In this document: piece by piece, positions 6,806 through 16,226 of the stretch
How positions within the stretch are numbered: the stretch's first letter is position 1
Layout: each line of letters starts with the position of its first letter
Assembly: GCA_021804965.1 (NCBI GenBank)
Contig: JAJZGG010000020.1
Location: forward strand, 1-32,124
Source of the DNA: Acidobacteriota bacterium
GTDB taxonomy: Bacteria > Acidobacteriota > Terriglobia > Terriglobales > Acidobacteriaceae
Direction of reading: 5' to 3'
DNA length: 32,124 bases
Translations under genes and position numbers: made by a program
Notes under the pieces: generated by a model
What the model was told of the DNA's origin: nothing
The model's database searches: none
Seen by the model: the letters and a program-made list of their open reading frames with translations, nothing else

Positions 6806-9070
6806 ATGCCTGAAGCGATCCTCGACACCGCCGCCTCGCAGCCAGCATCGGCCGCCCAATCGGTCATCGGCAAGCCCACGCCGCGCATCGACGGCCCCCT
6901 GAAGACCACCGGAACCGCGCAATACGCCGCCGACTACCACTTTCCCGGTCTGGTCTATGCCTGGCCGGTGGCCAGCACCATCGGCAGCGGCGAAATCCTC
7001 GCCATCGACGCCGCAAAGGCGCAAAAGATGCCCGGCGTCCTGCTGGTTCTCCATCACGGCAACATCGCCTCGCTCTACCACGTCGGCCCCGGCAGCTACA
7101 GCGGTCGCGCCGGCGAATCCCGCCCCCTCTTTGCCGACAACATCGTCCGCTACTACGGCCAGTACGTCGCCATGGTTGTGGCCGAGACCCTCGAGCAGGC
7201 CCAGGCAGCCGCTGCCGCCGTCCACGTCTCCTACCAGGCGCAAACGCCCAACGTCTCCACCGAACTCAACGATCCCCAGACCGAAGAGCTCCCGCTGCAC
7301 ACCGAGAGCAAGCGCGGCAACGTCGAAACCGCCTTCGCCTCGGCTCCGGTGCAGATCGATGCCACCTACGTCACGCCCACCGTCACCCACAATCCCATGG
7401 AGATGCACGGCACCGTCGCCGTCTGGGACGGGCACCGCTTCACCCTCTACGAATCCTCCCAGGGCGTCGTCAATCACCTCAACGTCATGGCGGAGATGCT
7501 CGGCGTCCCGCGGGAAAACATCCAGGTCATCAGCCGCTTCATGGGCTCCGGCTTCGGCGGCAAGCTCTTTCCCTGGCCCCACTCCCTGATGGCCGCCATC
7601 GCCAGCCGCCAGCTCGTTCGCCCGGTCAAGGTTTACGTCCCGCGCGACCTCATGTTCACCGCCGTCGGCCACCGTCCGGAGACCCAGCAGCGCATCCGCA
7701 TCGGCGCACAAAAGGACGGAAAGCTCGTCAGCCTGCATCAGGACTACCGCAACCACACCTCGCTCGGCGACGACTTCCGCGAGAACTGCGGCGAGGCCAC
7801 CCCATTCCTCTACAGCACTCCCAACCTGCTCGTCACCTCAGCACTCGTCCGCCGCAACGTCGGCGCTCCCACCCCCATGCGCGGACCCGGAGCCGTTCCC
7901 GGCCTCTTTGCCGTCGAATCCGCCATGGATGAGCTGGCCGTCCAGCTTGGCATGGACCCGGTCGAGCTGCGCCTCAAGAATGACACCCTCATCGACGAGA
8001 GCACCGGCAAGCCATTCTCCTCGCGTCATTACAAGGAGTGCCTGCAGGTCGGTGCCGAGCACTTCGGCTGGAGCAGGCGCACCGCCGCCGTTGGCTCCAT
8101 GAAGCAGGGCGACCTCATCCTTGGCTGGGGTGTGGCCGGAGCCAGTTGGGGAGCCTTCCGCGGCGGCGCACAGGCACAGGTCTCGCTCCACGACGATGGC
8201 TCCGTCCGGGCCAGTTGTGCCACCCAGGACGTCGGCACCGGAACCTACACCATCTTCGCCCAGGTCCTCAATGACAAGACCGGCCTGCCGCTCAACCGCA
8301 TTCAGGTCGTTCTCGGAGACAGCTCGCTGATCCCCGGTCCCACCTCCGGCGGCTCCGTCGTCACCGCCACCATCACCCCGGCCATTGCCGACGGAGCAGA
8401 AAAGGCCATGCGCGCCATGCTGGAGCTGGCCTCCAGCACACCCGGCTCGCCCTTCCACGGCAAGCCCGTCAGCTCCCTGGCCTTCACCGACGGCATGGTC
8501 CACATTCACACCCAGCCTGCCGGCTCCGGCCAGCCCTTTCAGCAGTTGCTCCGCCTGGCCAACGTCGAAGCTGTCCACGGTGCCGGCCAGTCTGACCCGC
8601 TCTACGCCCTGCCGCAGGCCCGCAAATACTCCACCCACTCCTTCGGCGTCCATTTTGCCGAGGTCACCTGGGATCCCGGCATCGCCCGCCTGCGCGTCAG
8701 CCGCATTGTCTCCGTCATCGATGCCGGTCGCATCCTCAACCCCAAGGCCGGTGCCAACCAGATCATGGGTGCCGCCGTCATGGGCATCGGCATGGCGCTC
8801 TTCGAGTCCACCCAGTACGAGCCCAACAACGCGCATCCCATCAACAACAACTTCGCCGACTACATCGTCACCACCGCCGCCGACAGCCCCAGCATTGAGG
8901 TCCACTTCCTCGATTACCCCGATTACGCCATGGGCGAGTACGGCGCGCGCGGCATCGGTGAAATCGGCCTCGCCGGTGTCGCTCCCGCCATCACCAGCGC
9001 CATCCATCACGCCACCGGCGTGCGCGTGCGTCGGCTGCCGGCCCGCATCGAGGACCTGCTCAAGTCCTGA
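6806..9070 (+). CDS. Xanthine dehydrogenase-family molybdopterin-binding subunit (PaoC/YagR-like)
   Basis: A 754-residue large subunit of a molybdenum hydroxylase, closest in pattern to E. coli PaoC (periplasmic aldehyde oxidoreductase). Visible motifs are RIDGPLKTTGTAQYAADY near the start (residues 23-40), NPMEMH (196-201), GSGFGGKLFPWPHS, MRGPGAVPGLFAVESAMDEL with active-site-type Arg359, and GEYGARGIGEIGLAG near the end. Glu719 in the last motif is at the position of the catalytic base. AGGGAG nine bases before ATG 6806 supports this start over ATG 6785. The family normally works with a 2Fe-2S subunit and an FAD subunit encoded upstream; here the gene stands alone behind the methyltransferase. 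The stop overlaps the convergent TPR gene by 11 bases. No Tat signal is visible; in PaoABC-type complexes it is on the iron-sulfur subunit. Confidence 0.92.
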   Translation: MPEAILDTAASQPASAAQSVIGKPTPRIDGPLKTTGTAQYAADYHFPGLVYAWPVASTIGSGEILAIDAAKAQKMPGVLLVLHHGNIASLYHVGPGSYSGRAGESRPLFADNIVRYYGQYVAMVVAETLEQAQAAAAAVHVSYQAQTPNVSTELNDPQTEELPLHTESKRGNVETAFASAPVQIDATYVTPTVTHNPMEMHGTVAVWDGHRFTLYESSQGVVNHLNVMAEMLGVPRENIQVISRFMGSGFGGKLFPWPHSLMAAIASRQLVRPVKVYVPRDLMFTAVGHRPETQQRIRIGAQKDGKLVSLHQDYRNHTSLGDDFRENCGEATPFLYSTPNLLVTSALVRRNVGAPTPMRGPGAVPGLFAVESAMDELAVQLGMDPVELRLKNDTLIDESTGKPFSSRHYKECLQVGAEHFGWSRRTAAVGSMKQGDLILGWGVAGASWGAFRGGAQAQVSLHDDGSVRASCATQDVGTGTYTIFAQVLNDKTGLPLNRIQVVLGDSSLIPGPTSGGSVVTATITPAIADGAEKAMRAMLELASSTPGSPFHGKPVSSLAFTDGMVHIHTQPAGSGQPFQQLLRLANVEAVHGAGQSDPLYALPQARKYSTHSFGVHFAEVTWDPGIARLRVSRIVSVIDAGRILNPKAGANQIMGAAVMGIGMALFESTQYEPNNAHPINNNFADYIVTTAADSPSIEVHFLDYPDYAMGEYGARGIGEIGLAGVAPAITSAIHHATGVRVRRLPARIEDLLKS

Positions 9071-11003
9071 AGCCAGCTCGGCAGACGGCTGCGGCTGAGC
9101 TTACTGCGGCTGGGGTAAATTTGGCTGGCTGGCTGGAACCTGGCTGGCTCACCTGCGGCTGAGGTAAATTTGGCTGGCTAGCATTCGGCTGGGCGGCATC
9201 TGGCTGGGCAGCGTTCGGATGCTCAGGCACCTGCTGCCCGGCGCTGATCGGCGCTGCCGTTCCCCCGGCAGCCTCCAGCCGCGCAGCCGTGGCCCGCTCG
9301 GTGGCAGCCTCCGCCGTCCGTCCCTGCCGTTCATACCCCAGCGCCAGTTGCCGATGCGCCTCGGCAAAGCCCGGATCGGCAGCCACTGCCTCCTGGAACC
9401 GCCCCACCGCATCGGCAATCTGTCCCCGCAGCAGAAGTTGGTTGCCGGCATTCACGCTGAAGGTGGCCCGTTGCCGGTTCACCGCCACGCGCGTCAGCTC
9501 GGCTGCCTGCTTGCGCAGCTCCCTGGCCTCGGCCTGGCGACCCTCCTCGGCCAGCACCGCCGCCAGCGTAATCCGTGGCCCCGGCTGCGACGGCATCAGC
9601 TCCATCGCCCGGCGCAGTGCGCGCTCGGCCTCCGCGGACTGGTGCAGCTCATGCAGCACACTGCCCAGAATCGCCCACCCATCCCCATTCTGCGGACGCA
9701 GCGCCAGCGCCGTCCGCAGCGCGTCGGCAGCCTCCGGCAGCCGCCCCATCTGCATCTCCAGCACGCCCAGCGTATACGGAGGATCGGGCAGCCGCGGGTC
9801 CAGTGCCGCCGCCTGCTTCAGCTCGCTCACCGCATCGTCCATCCGGTCCTTCAGCTTGTAGGCCAGCCCCAGATCGTAGTGCAGCTCCGGATTTTTACCA
9901 TCCAGCTTCTCGGCCGCCTCAAACTCCCCGATGGCTCCGGCAAAATCCGACATCTGGATATATGCCACGCCCAGGTCCTCATGCAGCACCGCGTCGCCGC
10001 TCTTCTCCGCCAGCGCACGCTCAAAGTACGGGATCGCCTCCTTGGCCTTGCCCGTCTCCGTCAGCGCCAACCCCAGGTTGTTCAGCGCCGAGGCATCCTT
10101 CGGATCGGCTGCCACCGCCTTTTCAAAGTACGGAATCGCCTCCAGTTGCCGCCCCAGCCGCTGATAGCTCATCGCCAGCGCCAGGTCCGCGCCCGGCGGC
10201 ACGCCCGTCGCCGCATGCACCGCCATCTCCAGCGGTACCACAGCCTCCTCGTCGCGCTCCTCGCGGCTCAGCAGCAGCCCCAGCTGATAGGCCATCTCCG
10301 CATTGGCCGGCTGCATCTGCGTCGCCGTGCGCAGCTCCTGCTCGGCATCGGTCATCTGCTGCTCCTCGGCCAGCACCACGCCCAGATGCATGTGTTCCAG
10401 CGCCGTCTGCCCCGCATCGGCACCCGGCTCGGCACCCGACAGTGCCAGCGCCTTGCGAAACGCCGCCTCCGCCTGCGGCCACTGCTTCTGCTGCCCCAGC
10501 AGCGATCCCAGCTTGTCCTCCAGCGTCGGGTCCCCGGGATTGGCCTCCACCGCCTGCTCCATCGCCGCCTCGGCCGCAGCCGCACTCCCGGCACTCCGCG
10601 CCTCGGCCACATACGCCTGCGCCAGATTGTTCCGTATCCCCGCATCGCCCGGCTTCAACGCCAGCGCCTGCTTCAGCTCCGGAATCGCCTCCTGCACGCG
10701 GCCCAGCTGCACCAGCACCGCGCCCAGCGCCATATGGCCCTCCGGCAGCGTCGGCGCCAGCTTTACCACGCGCGCAAAGTCCGCCCGCGCCACATCCAGC
10801 TTCTGCGCCTCCAGCGCCGCATATCCGGCATGGAAGGCCGCATTGGCCTGCTGCAGGCTTCGCACGGAAGGCTGCTGCGCCGTTGCCGCCAGGCAGCCGC
10901 AGCAGACCGCAGCCACCGGCCACCAGCCAGTCCTGCCAGCCCCAACCCGGCTGCCCCCAACCCTGCCAGCCCAACCCATCCGTCTGCCGCCCTGCACCGT
11001 CAT
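9060..11003 (-). CDS. Secreted TPR protein
   Basis: A 647-residue protein made largely of tetratricopeptide repeats (about residues 50-590), with repeated signatures such as GHMALGAVLVQLGRVQEAIP, ALNNLGLALTETGKAKEAIP and LHYDLGLAYKLKDRMDDAVS, and roughly a dozen units. The N-terminus has a Gly/Arg-rich stretch then a hydrophobic segment (WWPVAAVCCGCLAATAQ) that looks like a signal peptide or lipoprotein signal. The C-terminus (593-630) is a run of pentapeptides ending in QP. TPR arrays bind other proteins; the partner is unknown. Its ATG overlaps the stop of the upstream TPR gene (ATGA), so the two are co-translated. Confidence 0.9.
   Translation of the reverse strand: MTVQGGRRMGWAGRVGGSRVGAGRTGWWPVAAVCCGCLAATAQQPSVRSLQQANAAFHAGYAALEAQKLDVARADFARVVKLAPTLPEGHMALGAVLVQLGRVQEAIPELKQALALKPGDAGIRNNLAQAYVAEARSAGSAAAAEAAMEQAVEANPGDPTLEDKLGSLLGQQKQWPQAEAAFRKALALSGAEPGADAGQTALEHMHLGVVLAEEQQMTDAEQELRTATQMQPANAEMAYQLGLLLSREERDEEAVVPLEMAVHAATGVPPGADLALAMSYQRLGRQLEAIPYFEKAVAADPKDASALNNLGLALTETGKAKEAIPYFERALAEKSGDAVLHEDLGVAYIQMSDFAGAIGEFEAAEKLDGKNPELHYDLGLAYKLKDRMDDAVSELKQAAALDPRLPDPPYTLGVLEMQMGRLPEAADALRTALALRPQNGDGWAILGSVLHELHQSAEAERALRRAMELMPSQPGPRITLAAVLAEEGRQAEARELRKQAAELTRVAVNRQRATFSVNAGNQLLLRGQIADAVGRFQEAVAADPGFAEAHRQLALGYERQGRTAEAATERATAARLEAAGGTAAPISAGQQVPEHPNAAQPDAAQPNASQPNLPQPQVSQPGSSQPAKFTPAAVSSAAAVCRAGFRT
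9123..9215 (-). repeat. 15-bp tandem repeats encoding xxxQP pentapeptides
   Basis: On the plus strand GGCTGG recurs about every 15 bases. In the minus-strand protein this gives NAAQP, DAAQP, NASQP, NLPQP, QVSQP and GSSQP. The array lies at the C-terminal end of the TPR protein, beyond its last helix. Confidence 0.85.
10932..10976 (-). repeat. 15-bp tandem repeats in the TPR protein N-terminus
   Basis: Three degenerate 15-bp units (10932-10946 CCTGCCAGCCCCAAC, 10947-10961, 10962-10976) encode a Gly/Arg/Val pentapeptide run (RVGGS, RVGAG and neighbours) just before the hydrophobic part of the signal peptide. Confidence 0.7.
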
Positions 11004-12106
11004 TTCTCCTGTGTTTGCGCCGGTTTGGGATCATTCCGGTGCTGGATCGCCACGGCCATCTCGTACTCCCGGGCAGCCAGCGCCCGTTCGCCCATCGCCC
11101 GATACGCCCGTCCCAGCTGCGTATGCGTCACCGCATTGCCCGGATCCATCTGCTCGGCATGCGCCAGATAATGCACCGCCTCGGCCGGCTCGCCCAATCC
11201 CGTCAGCGCCTCGCCCAGCAGTATGTACGGCCCCGTATCATTCGGCTCCAGCAGAATCGCACGATTCAGCACCTTGCGCGCCTTCTCATACTGCCCGCTC
11301 CGCACATACGCATCCCCCAGATGCTCATACAGATTCCCATTCAGCGGATTCAGCCGCTCCTCGCTCTCCAGCTCCGCAATGGCCTTCGGCAGGTCCGCCT
11401 GTGCCAGCGCAATCTCGCCCAGCAACTGGTGCGCCATCGGCAGTTTGGGATCCACCGCCAACGCATGCTGCACAAAGGCAATCGCCTCCGCCGTAAACTC
11501 CCGCCGCAGCAGCAGCCGCGCCGTGGCCACATACGCCGCCGGCGAGTCGGCAGCAAACCCGAACTGCTGCGCAAAGGCATGCCGCGCATCGTCATAGCGC
11601 TTCACGTCCATGTAGCAAAGCCCAAGCACATACTCCGGATCGATATTCGCCGAGCTCACCACCGCATTGGCCCGCTCCAGCAGCGGAATCGCCTCCGCCG
11701 GCCGCGCCAGCCGATACAGCGTCACCCCACGCATCTCCATCGCCTCGCGGTCGGCCGGATCCTCCGCCAGCGCCCGGGCAAAGGCCACATTCGCCTCCAC
11801 CAGCATCTGCTTCTGATACAGAATCTCGCCGCGCAGCCGCTCCACACCCGCCGGCTCCGGCTGCTTCTGCGCAAGCACGTTCAGCACCACCATCGCCGCC
11901 TCCAGCCTGCCATGCGATGCCAGTCGCTGCGCCTGCTGAAAGCTTGCCCCCGCCGCTGGCACCTCGGTCGGATTCCCTGTCGCCGCCTGCGCACCAGCCA
12001 CCCGTCTCCCGGCCACGCCACACGCCAGGCTCAGCACCACCAGCAGCGCAGCCACTCTCCGGCCTGTGCTCCTGCTCTTCGCTCCGTATTCCACCCGTCG
12101 ATTCAT
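11000..12106 (-). CDS. Secreted TPR protein
   Basis: A 368-residue protein from ATG 12106. The N-terminus MNRRVEYGAKSRSTGRR is followed by the hydrophobic stretch VAALLVVLSLACGVAG, giving a signal peptide that ends near VAGAQA. The rest holds about seven TPR-like units (for example AMEMRGVTLYRLARPAEAIP, LYEHLGDAYVRSGQYEKARK and THTQLGRAYRAMGERALAAR). The frame is open another 32 codons upstream to 12202, but that part runs through tandem repeats and is unlike a signal peptide. The stop overlaps the next TPR gene's start. The terminator at 12203-12235 separates it from the TonB receptor gene, so its promoter should lie at about 12107-12200. Confidence 0.85.
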   Translation of the reverse strand: MNRRVEYGAKSRSTGRRVAALLVVLSLACGVAGRRVAGAQAATGNPTEVPAAGASFQQAQRLASHGRLEAAMVVLNVLAQKQPEPAGVERLRGEILYQKQMLVEANVAFARALAEDPADREAMEMRGVTLYRLARPAEAIPLLERANAVVSSANIDPEYVLGLCYMDVKRYDDARHAFAQQFGFAADSPAAYVATARLLLRREFTAEAIAFVQHALAVDPKLPMAHQLLGEIALAQADLPKAIAELESEERLNPLNGNLYEHLGDAYVRSGQYEKARKVLNRAILLEPNDTGPYILLGEALTGLGEPAEAVHYLAHAEQMDPGNAVTHTQLGRAYRAMGERALAAREYEMAVAIQHRNDPKPAQTQEK

Positions 12107-12114
12107 CCTTGCAT

Positions 12115-12162
12115 CCCGCCTGTTTCCAGTCCCCGGCTGTTCCAGTCCCGCTGTTTCCAGTC
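12115..12162 (-). repeat. Degenerate 15-17 bp tandem repeats upstream of the TPR operon
   Basis: Three units all ending TTCCAGTC: 12115-12131 (17 bp), 12132-12147 CCCGGCTGTTCCAGTC, and 12148-12162 CCGCTGTTTCCAGTC. They occupy the presumed leader or promoter region of the TPR operon. Confidence 0.75.
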
Positions 12163-12202
12163 TAGGCTCATTTTCGGGCTCATTGTTTTCCGCCCTTGCC
12201 AC

Positions 12203-12235
12203 AAAAACTCACATGGGGAGCCGAAGCTCCCCATG
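12203..12235 (-). terminator. Rho-independent terminator with UUCG tetraloop
   Basis: On the minus strand a 10-bp perfect stem (CATGGGGAGC, pairing 12235-12226 with 12221-12212) is closed by a TTCG loop and followed by TGAGTTTTTG. It lies 24 bases after the TonB receptor stop, so the receptor mRNA should end here and not include the TPR genes. Confidence 0.92.
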
Positions 12236-12259
12236 CGATTCGTTGCCTTGCGTTTGTGG

Positions 12260-15200
12260 TTAGAACTGCACGCGAGCCGAGAACACCAGCTGGCGCGGAC
12301 CAGGTCCAGGGGCCTCGCCGGTGATGCTGCCCGTGGACAGCACATACCCGCCAGGATTGCCTGGGTTGATGTGGTTGAACGCGTTGTACGCATCCATACG
12401 GAGCTGCGTCAGCACGTTATGCCACACGTTCATGTTCTTCAGCAGCGCCAGATCGGCGTTGTAGAAGCTGGGTCCAAAGTACTGGTTACGACCGCCGTTG
12501 CCGATCTGATCCAGACCCGGATCCGAGAATCCGCTGCTGTTCAGAGCAACCGGCTGATAGTAGGTCCAGCCCTGGCCCGGTACGAACGAGGTCAGGTGCG
12601 TATGCAGCTTGATCCCCGGTGCAATGTTCGGGTAGCACGGTGCGCCCGTGCTCGGTCCGTTCGGCAGATCCGGTCCGGCTGCCGTCGAGCAGTTCACCGA
12701 AAGGCTGAACGGCAGACCGCTGGCCACGTTGTAGGTGCCGCTCAGCTCCCAGCCGCCGACAATCAGATCCGTTGCCTTGTTGGCATCCGGCAGGAACTGC
12801 TTGCCTTTGCCAAAGGGCAGATCATAGCTGCCGTAGAGGGTCGCCGAGTGGTGACGCACGTTGCTGTCATTGCCATAGGCAACCGACTGGCTCCAGGTCG
12901 AGTATCCGCTGGCGAAGTCCGTTGCATGGGCATACTGATAGTTGGCATTCAGAGCCAGACCCTTCCACATCGCCTGCGCCAGCGTGATCTGCAGCGCGTT
13001 GAAGTGGGTGTTCTGGTTGTCACCGTAGTAGTTGATTCCCTGCGACCATCCGCAGGCTCCCGCCGGCAGATTCGGATCGCTGGGCTGCGTGTAGTTGGGA
13101 TCCGAACAGGCCTGCAGCCGCATGCCGTAGTAACGCTGCAGATACAGCGGATTCGACGTCGCACCATACTGGTTCGGCGTGCTGGGAGCCTTCGGATCCC
13201 AGTGCAGCGTCTGGCCATTGATGCTCATCGTGCCCGGCATGAAAATGCCTTCTTCGTTCGGGTTCGTGTTGTTGCCATCGCCGTCGCTCAGCGTGTGCGT
13301 TCCCTTGTTTCCAACGTAGGCAACCGTCAGCGAAAGGGTCGGCGTCAGAGCGCGCTGGTAGGAGACGTTCCACGCATCCAGCGTCGGGTACTGCATCGGA
13401 TTCGGACGAGCCTTGGTCGTAACCAGGTAGCCCGGGTTCGGCAGCAGGCCGCTGCTCGGCACAGAGATCGGAACGTAGGTCAAAGGACCACCGCCGCTCG
13501 GCTGTGCGCTTCCGTTGTTGGCAGGATTACAACCCGGGTTGTCCGTCGGAGAACCCAGACAGAAGGCCTGCGTCGTGCCGCCCGCATTGCTGATGCTCTG
13601 GTTGGCCAGAACAGGCAGGTTCTGCGTCACCACGTGTCCAAACACCGATCCGAAGACGCCGATGTCAAAGCTCCGACCGTAGCCGGCGCGAATCACATCC
13701 TTCTCGTCGATCTGGTAGGCCACACCCAGGCGAGGCTCAAACATCTTGCTCGGCTGGAAGTTCCATCCCATGTTGGACCCGATGCCGCCAATGCCGGCCA
13801 CATGCAGGTATCCATCATTCAGGTTCATGAGCGCGCCGTTGCCTGGCCCGTTCACCGTCTCCGGGAAGTAGCCTTCCCAGCGCAGGCCAATGTTGGCTGT
13901 CAGCTTGTTCGTCGCGCGCCACGTATCCTGCGCATAGAAGAACATGCGCTTCTGGAATTCCTTGGCGTTGGTCGAAGTCGAGACGAAGCGGTTGAAGCTG
14001 GTCACATCACCCAGCGCAAAGGTGGCAAAGCCGAGGCCCGTGCCGCCTGCACCGTTCTGGGCAGTCTCCTGCGCGTTGAAGTTCAGCAGACCGGCGCGAT
14101 CGTTATCCGACGGAACACGCAGGTTCCGGCCATAACGAAGGTCCATGCCCACCTTGATCTCGTGGTTGCTGATCGTCTTGGTCCAGTTGTTCACAATCTG
14201 GAACTGGTCCTCACGCTCGGTCAGCGGGCAGTTACAACGGCTGATGTTCAGGCCGTCGCCATACAGCGGCTGCTGGGCGCCGCCCGGCAGTGTCTGGATG
14301 AAGAAGCCCGGAGAACCGCCCGTGAAGAACGTGCCGAAGTTGATGCCCGGAATGCCCAGCGTGTTGGCAAACTCCGTGCTCTGGTCGTTCTTCTGGTCGG
14401 CAATGTTGTAGCGCATGTAGCCCAGACGAAGGTCAGCCACAAGGGTCGGGCTGAACACATAGTCGGAACCGATGGCAAGGCTGTCGTCGGCGCTGGTGGA
14501 GTTGCCACCGTAGCCGCCAATACCAAAGCCAGGACCGCCTGCGCCCACTCCGCCGCCGGCAGGATCATACATCTGCGCACCGGCCAGCGTGTTCGTCCAG
14601 CGCGAGAAGCGCACAAACGCATTCGCCTTGTCGTTGATCGTGTCGTCCACGCGGACCGTCCACAGATCGCTGTTGAAGATACCCGTGCCGGCTTCCACCG
14701 AGTTGGCATCCAGACCGTTCAGGTCGCCACCGGATTCCTTCAGCACATACGGCTCCAGGTAGGTCAGCATGTTCGTCCACTGCTTGCTCACCTGGGAGGC
14801 CGGGATCACGTTGCCGGGGAAGGGATTGCCCCCGCCAGCAGCGCTGTTGTCATAGATTGTTCCCTTGCTGCCCAGCGTGCTCAGATACTCGCTGAAATCG
14901 CAACCCGGGATCTGGCTCGGACCCGTTTCCTTGCCCAAGCAGGTTTCCGTCAGCAGCTTGCTCGGCAGCGTGTTGGTCGCCGTCGATCCCACCTTCTGAC
15001 GCTGTCCTTCATAGGCACCAAAGAAGAAGAGACGATTCTTCAGAATCGGCCCGCCGATCGTGGCACCAAACTTGTTCTTGATACCCGGTGCAGGAGCTCC
15101 GGCAAACGGATCCTTCGCCAGGTTGGCATTGCCCGTACGGAAGTCATACGCGCTGCCATGGAAGTTGTTCGAACCCGACTTGGTCTGCACCGTTTCCACA

Positions 15201-15931
15201 GCAGCCACAGCCTTGCCCAACTCGGCGTCAAAGTTCTGCGTCGTCACCTTCGACTCGGTGATCGAGTCCAGCGACGGGTTGATGACGATAATGCCCAGAA
15301 TCGGGTCCTGGTTGTCGGTTCCGTCCAGCTCGTACGCCACACCACCGAAGGCCTGGCCGTCAATCTGGATCTGGCGCGATGCCTGCGGGTTTTCGTCCGC
15401 AGCATGCGACCAGCCCAGCAGCTGGGCACCCGGCAGCAGCAGCTGCAGGTTGGCATAGTTCTGACCCTCAACCGGCAGGTCATTCACCTGCTGCGAGTTG
15501 AAGATCGTCGAAACGTCGGCACGGTCGGTCTTCAGTTCCGGCACGGAATCCGCATTGACGGTTACCGTCTGCGCTCCCGCACTCGAAACTCCCATCGTGA
15601 TATCCGAGCGCGGCGAGGTATCCGCCAGCACCACGATACCCTTCACCGTCGAAGTCTCAAATCCCTTGGCTGTAACCTGCACGTCATACGTGTCAGGGAT
15701 AAGGTGGGACACCGTGTAATCACCCGTTCCATTGGTGGTCACGGTCACTTTCGTGCCTTTGCCTTCGTCGATCACCACAACCGTGGCGCCTGGAATTACG
15801 GCACCCGTCTTGTCGGTGACCGTACCAAAGATCGATCCATAGACCGACTGGGCACGGGCCATCGTCGTTGAGAACAGGCATACGATGGTGAGGAGAACCA
15901 ATCCATATGCTGTCCGCGTGTACTTAGTCAT
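12260..15931 (-). CDS. TonB-dependent receptor, Oar-like with carboxypeptidase-regulatory-like domain
   Basis: A 1223-residue outer-membrane protein. A signal peptide (MTKYTRTAYGLVLLTIVCLF, cleaved near ARAQ) is followed by a carboxypeptidase-D regulatory-like beta-sandwich (about residues 29-115: GSIFGTVTDKTGAVIPGATV, then GDYTVSHLIPDTYDVQV). Next comes a plug-like domain (about 120-330, with DLPVEGQNYANLQLLLPG and QIDGQAFGGVAYELDG), and a long beta-barrel ending in RQLVFSARVQF, the usual terminal Phe for barrel assembly. Such receptors import large or complexed substrates, and Oar-type members are abundant in acidobacteria; the substrate here is unknown. CAGGAGAC just before ATG 15931 fixes the start; an in-frame extension to 15988 lacks this support. 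The gene has its own promoter, a long leader and a terminator. Confidence 0.95.
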   Translation of the reverse strand: MTKYTRTAYGLVLLTIVCLFSTTMARAQSVYGSIFGTVTDKTGAVIPGATVVVIDEGKGTKVTVTTNGTGDYTVSHLIPDTYDVQVTAKGFETSTVKGIVVLADTSPRSDITMGVSSAGAQTVTVNADSVPELKTDRADVSTIFNSQQVNDLPVEGQNYANLQLLLPGAQLLGWSHAADENPQASRQIQIDGQAFGGVAYELDGTDNQDPILGIIVINPSLDSITESKVTTQNFDAELGKAVAAVETVQTKSGSNNFHGSAYDFRTGNANLAKDPFAGAPAPGIKNKFGATIGGPILKNRLFFFGAYEGQRQKVGSTATNTLPSKLLTETCLGKETGPSQIPGCDFSEYLSTLGSKGTIYDNSAAGGGNPFPGNVIPASQVSKQWTNMLTYLEPYVLKESGGDLNGLDANSVEAGTGIFNSDLWTVRVDDTINDKANAFVRFSRWTNTLAGAQMYDPAGGGVGAGGPGFGIGGYGGNSTSADDSLAIGSDYVFSPTLVADLRLGYMRYNIADQKNDQSTEFANTLGIPGINFGTFFTGGSPGFFIQTLPGGAQQPLYGDGLNISRCNCPLTEREDQFQIVNNWTKTISNHEIKVGMDLRYGRNLRVPSDNDRAGLLNFNAQETAQNGAGGTGLGFATFALGDVTSFNRFVSTSTNAKEFQKRMFFYAQDTWRATNKLTANIGLRWEGYFPETVNGPGNGALMNLNDGYLHVAGIGGIGSNMGWNFQPSKMFEPRLGVAYQIDEKDVIRAGYGRSFDIGVFGSVFGHVVTQNLPVLANQSISNAGGTTQAFCLGSPTDNPGCNPANNGSAQPSGGGPLTYVPISVPSSGLLPNPGYLVTTKARPNPMQYPTLDAWNVSYQRALTPTLSLTVAYVGNKGTHTLSDGDGNNTNPNEEGIFMPGTMSINGQTLHWDPKAPSTPNQYGATSNPLYLQRYYGMRLQACSDPNYTQPSDPNLPAGACGWSQGINYYGDNQNTHFNALQITLAQAMWKGLALNANYQYAHATDFASGYSTWSQSVAYGNDSNVRHHSATLYGSYDLPFGKGKQFLPDANKATDLIVGGWELSGTYNVASGLPFSLSVNCSTAAGPDLPNGPSTGAPCYPNIAPGIKLHTHLTSFVPGQGWTYYQPVALNSSGFSDPGLDQIGNGGRNQYFGPSFYNADLALLKNMNVWHNVLTQLRMDAYNAFNHINPGNPGGYVLSTGSITGEAPGPGPRQLVFSARVQF

Positions 15932-15956
15932 GCGGTCTCCTGAGAAATACTCCAGG

Positions 15957-16010
15957 TTAAATAAGTTGCATCTGCCCTCCGCAGCCATTCAACCAATCGC
16001 GTTGCTTCAT
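15957..16010 (-). CDS. Candidate 17-codon leader ORF before the TonB receptor
   Basis: In the receptor's leader, ATG 16010 opens a 17-codon frame, MKQRDWLNGCGGQMQLI, preceded by GGAGG with 7 bases spacing (16018-16022). Its stop lies 25 bases before the receptor's start. The strong ribosome site and position suggest a translated leader peptide, but no known peptide is recognised and chance cannot be excluded. Confidence 0.35.
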   Translation of the reverse strand: MKQRDWLNGCGGQMQLI

Positions 16011-16226
16011 CCCGGTTCCTCCGCCGGATCTGCTCCGGTCTGGATGCCTGCTCCGTAACGTCTGCTGAATGCTCTGCCTGGGCAATCCGACGAGTCCTGC
16101 CACGCTGGCGAGTCCCGTTCTCTTGTTTTCCCTCCGCTCCCTGAAGTCCCCTTCATGAGCCCGGCTGCACAACGACTCACCGAAATCCGTTCGGCGAAAC
16201 AAAAACTATTTCTGCAGCACCGATGA

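Noticed and set aside
9575-15871. A 2098-codon plus-strand open frame antisense to the TPR and TonB receptor genes
   Set aside because: It is a codon-bias shadow: composition is rich in Arg/His/Gln/Pro with no domains, it has no ribosome site, and the opposite strand encodes recognisable proteins across it.
15957-16202. An 81-codon minus-strand frame upstream of the TonB receptor
   Set aside because: The long form has no ribosome site and an Arg/Gly-rich composition; only its last 17 codons have a convincing ribosome site.
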